Shown here: positions 17,166-25,494 of the stretch, one piece after another
Layout: every line of letters starts with the position of its first letter
Position numbering within the stretch: position 1 is the first letter of the stretch
Source: Pontiella desulfatans
GTDB lineage: Bacteria > Verrucomicrobiota > Kiritimatiellia > Kiritimatiellales > Pontiellaceae
Direction: 5' to 3'
Length of the DNA: 64,000 nucleotides
NCBI RefSeq assembly: GCF_900890425.1
Contig: NZ_CAAHFG010000001.1
Location: forward strand, 3,658,001 to 3,722,000
The notes under the pieces: generated by a model
Told to the model about the DNA's origin: nothing
What the model saw: only the letters and a program-made list of their open reading frames with translations
Databases searched by the model: none
Translations under genes and position numbers: made by a program

Positions 17166-19976
17166 TTAGGGGGTTGTAATAATCGTACCCCTTACATAAT
17201 CAATCCAGGTATCCTGGCCATAGCCATCCAGCTCAATGTTCAGCATACCACCGGTCACGACCGTATGGGTGTTCGTGTAGTGATACCATCCACTACTCGG
17301 ATAAGGCGGCTCCATTGCAACGGTGCTTACCGGATTTCCATCAATATTCAGGATTAAATTAACGCCTGTCGTGAGCGGGGTGCCCCCAGCGGACCCTCTA
17401 TAGGCCGCAGAGCAAATCACCTCAAGCTGGTCGCCCGTCTTAACCGTTTGAATATCCTGATTCATTTCATAGACCTGATTGGCCTTGAAGCGGAGCCTGA
17501 TATTACCGTCATAAGATGCAGTATTGCTATTAATGGCGGCCGTGCCCAGCGGTGTGGCACCATTGTCTCTGGTTGCATTCCAGTCGCTCACAAAATTCAC
17601 CGTATCCTCAAAGCTTCCATTCACAATGCTCAGCACGTTTGTCTGCAACCCGATCAGAACCGGCTCATGCTCAATCACGCTGAAGAACATTGAAGGATCA
17701 GCCCCAACAATCACCACCTCATTCGTTTTATCGGAGAGATCGGCATCGATGTTTTCATGACCCTGATAAACCGGCCAGTTGCTGACAGCTCCACCGATAA
17801 CCAGATTATTGGTAGCCACCAGGTCATACTGCCAGTTTTTGTTGCTGTTCCATTTGATGACCAGGTTGGTACCTGAAGCATCCGGCTCAACCGTCACAGA
17901 AGGAAGGGTATACAGGCTGTCCTCCAGAGCGGTCACATCGTCTGCATTGAAGGATCCGTCGCCGTTGAAATCGAACTCGGTCAGGTTCAGGTATTCCAGC
18001 GCTTCAGCTTCGGTCATGCCCTGCAGCATCAGGTTGGCGATGCGGGTCTCTGCGGTGAGTCCACCGTCAACCGATCCATCCAAATGAGCTTGAGTAAAAG
18101 CCACATCGGCTTCATCCACCTCACCATCGTGGTTCAGGTCACCCAATTCCGGGGTAATCTGTACATAGAGCGCCGCCAAGAAAACCCTTGCCTGCGCTAC
18201 TACAGCCCCACTATTATTCACGGGAGCAACCGGATACCCGGGAATATCGTTGGTGCAAACCTGATCGAAGGAGACATTGACCTGCCCCGCGGCAATAAGA
18301 TCAGTTCCGCTGACACTGGCGATTGCATGAGTCTGGCCTTCCCCCCAAAGGTCGATCACATCCGTACGTATCGCTCCGGAAATCGGTACGCCGGAACCGT
18401 CTGTCAATGCGGCTGTCAGGAAGCCGGAAGCCGTATCGGTAGTGTCGAACTCAGGTAGGCCAGCGCCAACCACAAACTGATAGATCTTGCCGGAATCAAT
18501 GCTTACCCCATCCAGCGCATTCGACTGTACCAGTCCGTTGCGGTAGTCCATCGCGGAGTTGAGCGTAACTTCGGAAATATTCGTACTGATCGTGGTATCC
18601 AGATAGAACGTACCGTCCAAAACCGGCACGCCACCATCATCCGCGTGAGGCGTACCTACATTGGTACTCAGCCCGTTCGGATCATCCTGAAAAGGTGTCC
18701 AACCAACCAGATCGGCCGTGGAACCCCAGAAAGGATTAAAATCACCGAATGAACCGTTCAGGTTGAACGTTTCAGTACTCGCACCAACAACGATGTTCGA
18801 TACCTGATCAAACTCACCATTCGGAATCAGGTTGTTGCCGTCATTCTGGTATGGAGTCTCCGCGAAAGGAACAACCGTGTCGATTTCCGCCGTTACGAGC
18901 CAGTTGTCGGCAATCAGCTCCACCGAGTCGGCTGAAGTGTTGCGATCCGCAATATTAACCCGAAGCTGAAGAGACCCACCCACATCATCTTCATCCGTGG
19001 TATAGCTGAAGGTTATGGTCTGAAGAGTGTTCGAAGGAATACTGCTGATTTCCAATGCGCTAACGCTTCCCTGACCATTGAATCCTGACTGACCGGTATG
19101 GAAAAACAAATCCGCCACCGCGTTTGAAGATCCGTTGCGCCAGCCGAGCTCGCCCGTAAAGGTATACTTAATCCCAGCAGCTTCAACCGTGGGAAGGTTG
19201 GCATAGCTGCGATGATCAATCGAGGTCGCACCAATAGTGGTGCTGTCAGCCAGCTTTACAGCAAAAGCATCGCCTTCAAACCCAGCGGTTCCCGCATTGG
19301 TGATGCCGGGAGCAGCCACACCAAATCCGATGGAATTATACGTATCCCACTGCGATGAAAAATCCGAGTTAAAGCCTTCATAAAACACGGATTTGGTCAC
19401 ATTCCAGTCATCCGCGAGCAGTTCTACAACCGAGTTGGTAAAATCCTTGTCGGCAAGATTGATCTTCAAAGTCAGCATCGCGCCCACATCGGCTTCAACG
19501 GTGGTGTAGCTGAAACTGACCGTTTGCAGCGTATTGGAAGGAATGCTGCCAATTTCAAAATTGGTTGGCACATCTCCATTACCATTGAATCCACTCTGGC
19601 CAGAATGAATAAACACATCATTAATCGCATTGGTCGAACCATTGCGCCAACCGAAGTCACCGGTAAAGGTATAGGTTACCCCGGCAAGCTGAACCACTTC
19701 GAGATCAACATGGTTCCACTGAGTCACATTAACGGCTCCATCCGTATCCGCCCGGTCCCAGTTAATCACGGCAAATCCATCGCCTTCAAACCCAGCCGTA
19801 CCCGAATTGGTAATCCCGGGAGCCGCATTACCGAACGCAGATGAAATATTAGCCGTCCATTGGGACGAATAGTCCGAGTTAAAGCCCTCCGTAAATATAA
19901 CGGGCTCAGCCGCCGAAGCCGCCCCCGCCGCCAAAACCATCGCGGCTGTTGAAAATTTGAATAACCTCTTCTTCAT
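17166..19976 (-). CDS. large secreted protein with duplicated domains and dockerin-like EF-hands
   Basis: 936 aa from the ATG at 19976, which has AGGAG eight bases upstream (another ATG two codons earlier is too close). Signal peptide MKKRLFKFSTAAMVLAAGAASA. Two tandem copies of an about 165-residue unit (about 24-190 and 192-355) share EGFNSDxSSQW, GxAAPGITNxGTAGFEGDxFAV, FTGxxGWRNGS, HSGQSGFNG and IPSNTLQT(V/I)(S/T)FSYTT. Next comes a domain with GSFGDFNPFWGSTADLVGW and LNSAMDYRNGLVQS, also found in the 9188-11800 protein. Dockerin-like loops follow (DLNHDGEVDEADVAFTQ, DFNGDGSFNADDVTAL), then a C-terminal beta domain ending WIDYVRG. No catalytic residues are apparent; it is most likely a surface carbohydrate-binding or adhesive protein. 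Confidence 0.72.
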   Translation of the reverse strand: MKKRLFKFSTAAMVLAAGAASAAEPVIFTEGFNSDYSSQWTANISSAFGNAAPGITNSGTAGFEGDGFAVINWDRADTDGAVNVTQWNHVDLEVVQLAGVTYTFTGDFGWRNGSTNAINDVFIHSGQSGFNGNGDVPTNFEIGSIPSNTLQTVSFSYTTVEADVGAMLTLKINLADKDFTNSVVELLADDWNVTKSVFYEGFNSDFSSQWDTYNSIGFGVAAPGITNAGTAGFEGDAFAVKLADSTTIGATSIDHRSYANLPTVEAAGIKYTFTGELGWRNGSSNAVADLFFHTGQSGFNGQGSVSALEISSIPSNTLQTITFSYTTDEDDVGGSLQLRVNIADRNTSADSVELIADNWLVTAEIDTVVPFAETPYQNDGNNLIPNGEFDQVSNIVVGASTETFNLNGSFGDFNPFWGSTADLVGWTPFQDDPNGLSTNVGTPHADDGGVPVLDGTFYLDTTISTNISEVTLNSAMDYRNGLVQSNALDGVSIDSGKIYQFVVGAGLPEFDTTDTASGFLTAALTDGSGVPISGAIRTDVIDLWGEGQTHAIASVSGTDLIAAGQVNVSFDQVCTNDIPGYPVAPVNNSGAVVAQARVFLAALYVQITPELGDLNHDGEVDEADVAFTQAHLDGSVDGGLTAETRIANLMLQGMTEAEALEYLNLTEFDFNGDGSFNADDVTALEDSLYTLPSVTVEPDASGTNLVIKWNSNKNWQYDLVATNNLVIGGAVSNWPVYQGHENIDADLSDKTNEVVIVGADPSMFFSVIEHEPVLIGLQTNVLSIVNGSFEDTVNFVSDWNATRDNGATPLGTAAINSNTASYDGNIRLRFKANQVYEMNQDIQTVKTGDQLEVICSAAYRGSAGGTPLTTGVNLILNIDGNPVSTVAMEPPYPSSGWYHYTNTHTVVTGGMLNIELDGYGQDTWIDYVRGTIITTP

Positions 19977-19982
19977 ATCCAT

Positions 19983-20541
19983 CTCCTATTTGGTTTATCC
20001 CGCCAAGGACGAGCACAGCCCTTGTTTGCGTTATAACCAATAAATCAAACCTGGAAATATTTAGATTGCACATCCCTGCCAAAATTTTGGACATTCCCGC
20101 CACACGCTGAATACATCTATAGGTACTCATAATATACACGACAACACCCCTATTATTTCTACTGCAGGTTTCACTAGGTAAAATGTCCTGAGACAGTATG
20201 GATTCGCGTCAGGCATGGTGCAGATCTCCAAAACAAAAACCCTCTTAAAACGGAGTTACCCGCTCAGGATGAACTGGCGTTGAGGGGAAGATTGGAGGGA
20301 AATAGGAGTTCGCTTTACCATATCGAAAGGTAACCGATTATGATGTTACTGGGGTTTAACTTTGTGGAGAACGGAGAGCCATCGGAGAATATGCCGCTAT
20401 GCGGCGGTGTTAAGTAGCAAGTTTTAGGTGTTAAGTGGGGATGGAGAATCCGGAAAAGCCGTTTTATTGGGAAACATAGGCGTAAAATGAAAAAGGCGAA
20501 TCCGCAAGGAGTTCGCCGTATGAAAAGTTGGTCGGGGCAGT
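19983..20541. other. intergenic stretch with no recognised gene
   Basis: I see no protein family here. Small inverted repeats are present: GCCGC-TAT-GCGGC near 20391, and GGCGAA/TTCGCC near 20495-20517. The latter resembles a terminator stem just before the insertion-sequence remnants begin. Confidence 0.5.
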
Positions 20542-20665
20542 TGGATGGCAATGTGAACCGTTTCTCCGCCCGTTTTATAAATCAGGTATCCTTGCTGGAT
20601 GGCAATGTGAAAAGCGAAAGTTTGTTTCGCACCCCTATCGGTACCGAGCTGGATGGCAATGTGAA
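20542..20665 (+). repeat. three 16-bp repeats at exact 54-bp period
   Basis: TGGATGGCAATGTGAA occurs at 20542-20557, 20596-20611 and 20650-20665. Successive starts are 54 bp apart, and the 38 bp between repeats are unrelated to each other. The array lies about 230 bp before the transposase gene. Candidate explanations are repeated transposase-binding sites in the left end of the element or left ends of nested copies. Confidence 0.75.
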
Positions 20666-20895
20666 CTTTTTCGCATAAAGTTCGTAATCCGATCAGGTAG
20701 TCCTGAAATTCGTGGCGAACTTAAGCCCTCCGAAAACCCCAGTTGGAACGCGACGAATTCGAGCCAATTTTCGTCAACAATTTCTCGCTTTGGGGTGGCT
20801 CGACATCCTCCACTTCGGTAGATTTCCAAACTCCTTGATTTCATAGGGGTGCGGAAAGGTATCGCCTCCCGCAAATGATTTAACAGCAGAAGGTT

Positions 20896-22069
20896 TTGAG
20901 GTTTCTTATTTTGGAGAAGGCAGACGGTAGTTCCTGGTTTTTGCAGGTGGTTTTCATTCTTGTTTCGCGGTTTTTCATGCCGCGGTACGACGCGCGTCTT
21001 CAGATATTGAAGTACCAGATCCAAATGCTTTGTGATCGGATTGATGACCCTCGACTCATTACGAAGGAAGAGGAGCGGGCGGAGTTGATGCGGTTGGGGG
21101 CATTGATCGACCATGACATCTCCGATGTCATGTTGGTTGTGAAACCAAAGACCTACCGTGGCTGGCTTCGGAAAAAGGCGGGCAAGAAACCTAAGCGAAA
21201 AGGCGGACGTCCGGAAACGGATGAGGGAATCATCCAATTGATTATTAGACTCGCCACCGAAAACCTTGGATGGGGATATAAGCGAATCTTTGGAGAACTG
21301 AACATTACGGCTTGCGAAGCAAACGGAAAGCAAACCTATGGTTTGTCCCGAAGGGATGCCACTGCGAAGCAGGGCACAACTTGGGCATTAAGATCGGCCT
21401 GACAACAATCCGCGACATTATGAAACGCAACGGCCTCAACCCGGTTCCGGATAAGGCTATGAAGAACCCGGACAGCACATAGTCGAAATTCATCAAATCC
21501 CATATTGAAACGCTCGTCGCGATCGACTTTTTCTCCAAGCCGGTTTACACGTTCAAGGGAAAAATCGATGCCTACGTACTTGTGTTTATCCACCTGGGAA
21601 GTCGGAAGGTTTTCATGAGCCTCCCGACTATTCATCCATGTGATGAGTGGGTTCTTCAGCAGGCTCGTAATGCCACCATGTGGTTGGACGATATCGGCGT
21701 TAAGGCGACCGGATTGATTCGTGATCGCGACACAAAATTTACGACACGTTTCGATGTCATTTGGAAAAGCGAAGGTGCGAAAGTCCATAAGACTCCGGTG
21801 CGCTCGCCTATGGCAAATTCTTTCGCAGAATGCTATATTGGTAAAATTAAATCTGAATATTTGAATCTCTTTTATTGCTTTAGCCTGGATCATCTTGATT
21901 ACATTAATCGAGAATGGTTGAAGTACTACCACAACCAACGTCCTCATCAGGGAATTGACATTAATAACAACGTTCTTGATGTTGATTTCAAACCGACCGA
22001 TCAGGGCGAAGTCAAACGGGAACAACGACTCGCGGAGTCATTTCGTGGTACTACCGCGACGCTGCGTAG
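20896..22069 (+). pseudogene. integrase-core (rve) transposase, broken
   Basis: The protein can be followed across three lesions. A helix-turn-helix-like N-terminal part (KTYRGWLRKKAGKKPKRKGG ... GWGYKRIFGELN) is interrupted by a 74-bp hairpin insertion at 21304-21377 that shifts the frame. The reading then resumes as LGIKIGLTTIRDIMKRNGL and hits a TAG at 21480, where a Trp is expected (ST-stop-SKF). The catalytic core retains the D, D and E residues (VAIDFFSK, LIRDRDTKF, SFAECYIGKIKSEYL) and YYHNQRPHQG. A one-base deletion near 22033 moves the canonical WYYRDAA end out of frame. An initiator is plausible at 20896 or, more typically for the family, at MPRYDARL (20977). The enzyme would have cut and joined the element's ends; it is now inactive. 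Confidence 0.85.
21304..21377. repeat. 74-bp hairpin-cluster insertion inside a transposase gene
   Basis: Relative to the expected GELN-LGIKIG peptide, 74 bp are extra here, with AAC on both sides (possible 3-bp duplication). The insert consists almost wholly of short stems closed by 3-nt loops: TTGC-GAA-GCAA, CAAACC-TAT-GGTTTG, TCCC-GAA-GGGA and CTGC-GAA-GCAG. The architecture recalls the array at 2271-2377. The length is not a multiple of three, so it frameshifts the gene. Confidence 0.75.
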
Positions 22070-24290
22070 TTCCCTGAACACAATCATTAGAAAAAGTCCC
22101 CTCCCCGTTCAGACTGAACGGAGGATTCACCGTGCCTTGATTGCGTAAATTTGACTGTTTTACCGACTTTCATCTACTTGATTTACTACCTTCGCCTCTC
22201 CAACCGATATAATTTTAGGTCAAAACCAATCGATTCTAACTGATTTCATTACTCAAAACCGCTGTGACTAATTTCCGGACAGGTCACTTTCATACTATAA
22301 TCACCATCGACCTCATCAAGGAACAGACATCGGAAACAAAGTCCTGGATGCAAATTTCAGACCTACTTCTTCCGGCGAAGTTAAACGCGAAGAACGACTC
22401 GGCGGCATAATCTCTTGGTATTACCGAGAAGCCGCTTAGTTCCACGTTCCTCATCATTAGCAAGACTCCCCTTTCCGTTCTGACTGAACGGAAAGTTCAA
22501 CGCGCCCTGACTCCGTAAATTTGATTATTTTTCCAACTTTCATCCGTAGACTTTACTATTTTTCGGTCATTCACCGATTCAATTCTTGCTCCAAACTACT
22601 TCATTTCATCCGATCTCATTGCTCTAACTTGCTGTGACTAATATTCAGACAGTGCATTCGTAGTCCTACCATTGCCAACATCAAAACCCACCTCCCCATT
22701 CAAACTGAACGGTTGTTTTCGTGCGCCTTGATTTCAGCGATTTTTCTTTCTGGTTTCCCATCGTTTCGTGTTGCTAACTTTTCCGTTCCGTTTCCCAGAT
22801 TTTCAGCTCAATATCGCTCGTTTCGCATCTGTTTTTATTATCGATTTTAGTGCGATACTTTTCCGCACCCATCATAATTTCCGAACAGGTCAGCCATAGT
22901 TAATCCGATCCTCAAACATGCGTTCGCGATACCAAGGGTCATTTGACTCTTTCAGCCAGCGGCCCAGTTCACCAAGGATAAAGTCCGCATCGGCTTGGGG
23001 AATGTCCGCAACGGCGAGCGAGTTCATTTGATACGGATCCTTTTCATTGTCGAAAAGTAACTGCTCTCCTGCATCATCGATCTGGAACGTATAACGATCA
23101 GTGCGTACGCCTTTAAACTTGTTGTTGTAGCCGAGAAACAGAGCCGATTTTGGTTTGGGCTGTGTCGACCAGACGCCCGTAATGATTTCGTGCGAATAGT
23201 TTTTCCCCTCCACCGTTTCGGGAATCCGGCTCTTCAGCCCCATCATACCGAGCATCGTCGGCATGATATCAACCGGTCCTAACATCAGATCCTCTAGCCG
23301 GTGTTTTGTGAGACCCGGATATTTAATCATGAAAGGCACACAGAACGACTCTTCATAAATGACCAGCTTGCCGAACTTATTATGGCTACCCATCATTTCG
23401 CCGTGATCGGCTGTGAACACCACAATCGTATTGTCGGCCTCACCAGAGGCTTCCAGCGCTTGAAGAACTCGGCCGAACTGTTTATCCACACCTGTGACAT
23501 TGGCCAAATAGAACGGCATACTTTTTTTTGCTCTGGCGAGATTCTCTGCATCCGACTCAGCAATATTCGGACGGTTCAGCAACTCGTCCGAAGAATTGTC
23601 TTTATAGTGCTCACGATAGGCCATCTCATCGCAATCCTTCTCGGAGCCGTACGGGCTATGCGGCGGATTGGGTGCCCAGATCGCGCAGAATGGTTTTGAG
23701 GTGTCGCGTTTGCCCTTTGTATTTTTAAGGTAGTCAATCAGCACATCGGCTTCGAGCAACGGAGAATAGATTTTAGGGCGATGCTGCTCGCCATCCTTCT
23801 TCCCATCGATGCGCAACGGATCGTTGGAATAGACGCGAGGATCCTTATGCACATCTTTCACACAGGTGAACCAATAATCGTTGCCATGTCGTCCGCGCCC
23901 TGGCGGAATGTAGGTATCATATGGATTAAACCGATTTCCGCCCGGAGCGGAGGTCGAGCCAACATAGTTCTCGTTAATATCAAACAGCGCATCATTGCGC
24001 TCCCAATGGGTCTTGCCCACATAGGCTGTTTCATAACCCGCCGAACAAAGCACATCCGTGAAGCATTGGATGTCGTGCCGCAAACTGTCCTGCCGGGTCT
24101 CGTGGCAGTTATTAACGACTCCATTTTGCCAGGGATACATGCCCGACATCAGCATGGCGCGGTATGGACTGCAGACCGGGCATGTGCTTACGGCTTGCGT
24201 AAAGACAATGCTCTCTTCGGCCAGCTTATCGAGTGCAGGGGTAACGACCGGATCGGTCTTGGTGCGCAGGACATTCTTATATTTATCCTT

Positions 24291-25304
24291 TAGGGGTATT
24301 CACTTCGATGGACTAGACCCACATGTTGTGGTACACACGTTTCATGGAAGCGTATCCAAAGGATCTGGAAGAATTGGAACTGAACTTTTCAAGTGAAGAA
24401 GCATGTCGCGACTATCTTGCATCATTGCGATGGCCGAACGGCTTCCTTTGCCCGGCCTGTGGCCATGGGGAGTCGTGGCGACTGTCAGACGGCCTTTTCA
24501 AGTGCAAGACGTGCAGTCGTTAAACATCTGTAACCTCGGGTACGATCTTTGAGGGCACCCGCAAACCGCTGGCGTCCTGGTTCAGGGCGATCTGGTGGGT
24601 GACAAGCCAGAAGAACGGAGCCAGCGCCTTGGGACTGATGCGCGTTCTCGGCCTCGGAAGCTACAAGACCGCATGGACGTGGCTGCACAAGCTCCGCCGG
24701 GCGATGGTACGTCCGGGACGGGAAAGACTGGCCGGAACCGTGCAGGTGGATGAAACCTTCATAGGCGGCACAAGGCCCGGGAAACGGGGGCGCGGAGCCG
24801 AAGGCAAGACCCTTGTGCTGATCGTGGCGCAGGAGAATGGTAAGGCCGTCGGTCGCATTCGCCTTGTAAAAATACCCGATGCCTCATCCAAAAGCCTTGA
24901 AGGGGCCATCCGAGAAACGGTTGATCCGGGTACGCAGGTGAAGACGGACGGGTGGAAGGGGTACAATGGTTTGGGAGCTTTGGGCTACGACCATAAAGTC
25001 GTTCGGAAATCCGAGGATGTTGGCGCGAACCTGCTCCCCCTTTGCCATCGAGTCGCCAGTTTGCTTAAGCGGTGGCTTGGCGGAACACATCAGGGCGCAG
25101 TAAGTCACGAGCATTTGGCATACTATCTCGACGAATACACGTTCCGCTTCAACCGGCGCACTTCCCGCTCGCGGGGAATGCTGCTTTACCGTCTGCTACA
25201 AAATGCAGTCGCTATGGAACCCGTTCGGTTCAAGGAAATATCCCTGTCGGTCAGGGGAAGAAACCACAAGATACAGACTTAGTCCAGCGAAGTGAATACC
25301 CCTA
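24291..25304 (+). mobile_element. IS1595-type insertion sequence, 1014 bp
   Basis: Terminal inverted repeats: TAGGGGTATTCACTTCG at 24291, continuing with one mismatch to TGGACTA, and the inverse ending at 25304. Flanked by a perfect 8-bp target duplication TTATCCTT (24283-24290 and 25305-25312), the length known for the IS1595 family. Contains one transposase gene with a single nonsense codon. It is inserted in the 5' part of a sulfatase gene, in the opposite orientation. The intact ends and duplication argue for a fairly recent insertion. Confidence 0.93.
24323..25282 (+). pseudogene. IS1595-family transposase with one in-frame stop
   Basis: An N-terminal zinc ribbon (CPACGHGESW ... CKTC) is followed by TSVTSGTIFEGTRKPL, the catalytic VDETFIGG, VKTDGWKGYNGL, and the terminal HEHLAYYLDEYTFRFNRR of the ISXO2-like/IS1595 family. 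A TAA at 24521-24523 interrupts the frame between CSR and TSVT. CAA (Gln) is usual there in relatives, so this is a single C-to-T change. Both halves are otherwise in the same frame and undamaged. The element may be immobile unless the stop is read through or the protein is supplied by another copy. Confidence 0.88.
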
Positions 25305-25494
25305 TTATCCTTTTGCCAGAACCCCATCGCCTCGCGACGCATTTGGTCGGGAAAGACAAAGAGCAGGTTGGGCTGTTTTGTTTTTTTTGCAGCATGTGTG
25401 CTGTTTCCCAACATGGCCAAACCAACACCAACGGTTTTTAAATAATCACGACGTTCCATAACCATTCCTTATTATTATACAATTACCAAATACG

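Larger units (their letters stand above)
20542..22892 (+). mobile_element. decayed pile-up of an integrase-type insertion sequence
   Basis: Contains one nearly full but broken rve/DDE transposase gene and, to its right, two further degraded copies of the same element's 3' end. Three right ends can be aligned: 22261-22286 (GCTGTGACTAATTTCCGGAC then AGGTCA), 22631-22655 (GCTGTGACTAATATTCAGAC) and about 22869-22892 (ATAATTTCCGAACAGGTCA). The segment after the first right end resumes inside the coding sequence of a second copy (encoding YYNHHRPHQG ... GEVKREERL ... WYYREAA). The segment after the second right end resumes still further downstream in a third copy. To the left are three TGGATGGCAATGTGAA repeats. 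The outermost right end supplies the stop codon of the adjacent sulfatase gene. Confidence 0.8.
22890..25459 (-). pseudogene. Tat-exported S1 sulfatase split by an IS1595-type insertion
   Basis: The 5' part (25459-25305) encodes MERRDYLKTVGVGLAMLG, a twin-arginine leader, and then NLLFVFPDQMRREAMGFWQK. The 3' part (24290-22890) continues DKYKNVLRTKTDPVV and contains the catalytic motif with C89 in CSPYR (numbering of the restored protein), FTADHGEMMGSHNKFGK and a long C-terminal half. Removing 24291-25304 plus one copy of the 8-bp duplication TTATCCTT restores one frame of about 515 aa. As it stands the gene cannot give an intact enzyme. The stop codon TGA lies in the end of the neighbouring integrase-type IS remnant, so the original C-terminus may also be altered. 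The start is 36 bp after the stop of the TonB-like gene, so it was the second gene of that operon. ATG 25459 has AAGGA six bases upstream. Confidence 0.88.

Noticed and set aside
20542-20665. Possible CRISPR-like array (three repeats, unique spacers, 54-bp period)
   Set aside because: The repeat is only 16 bp with 38-bp spacers, there are just three units, no cas gene is near, and the array directly precedes a transposase gene.
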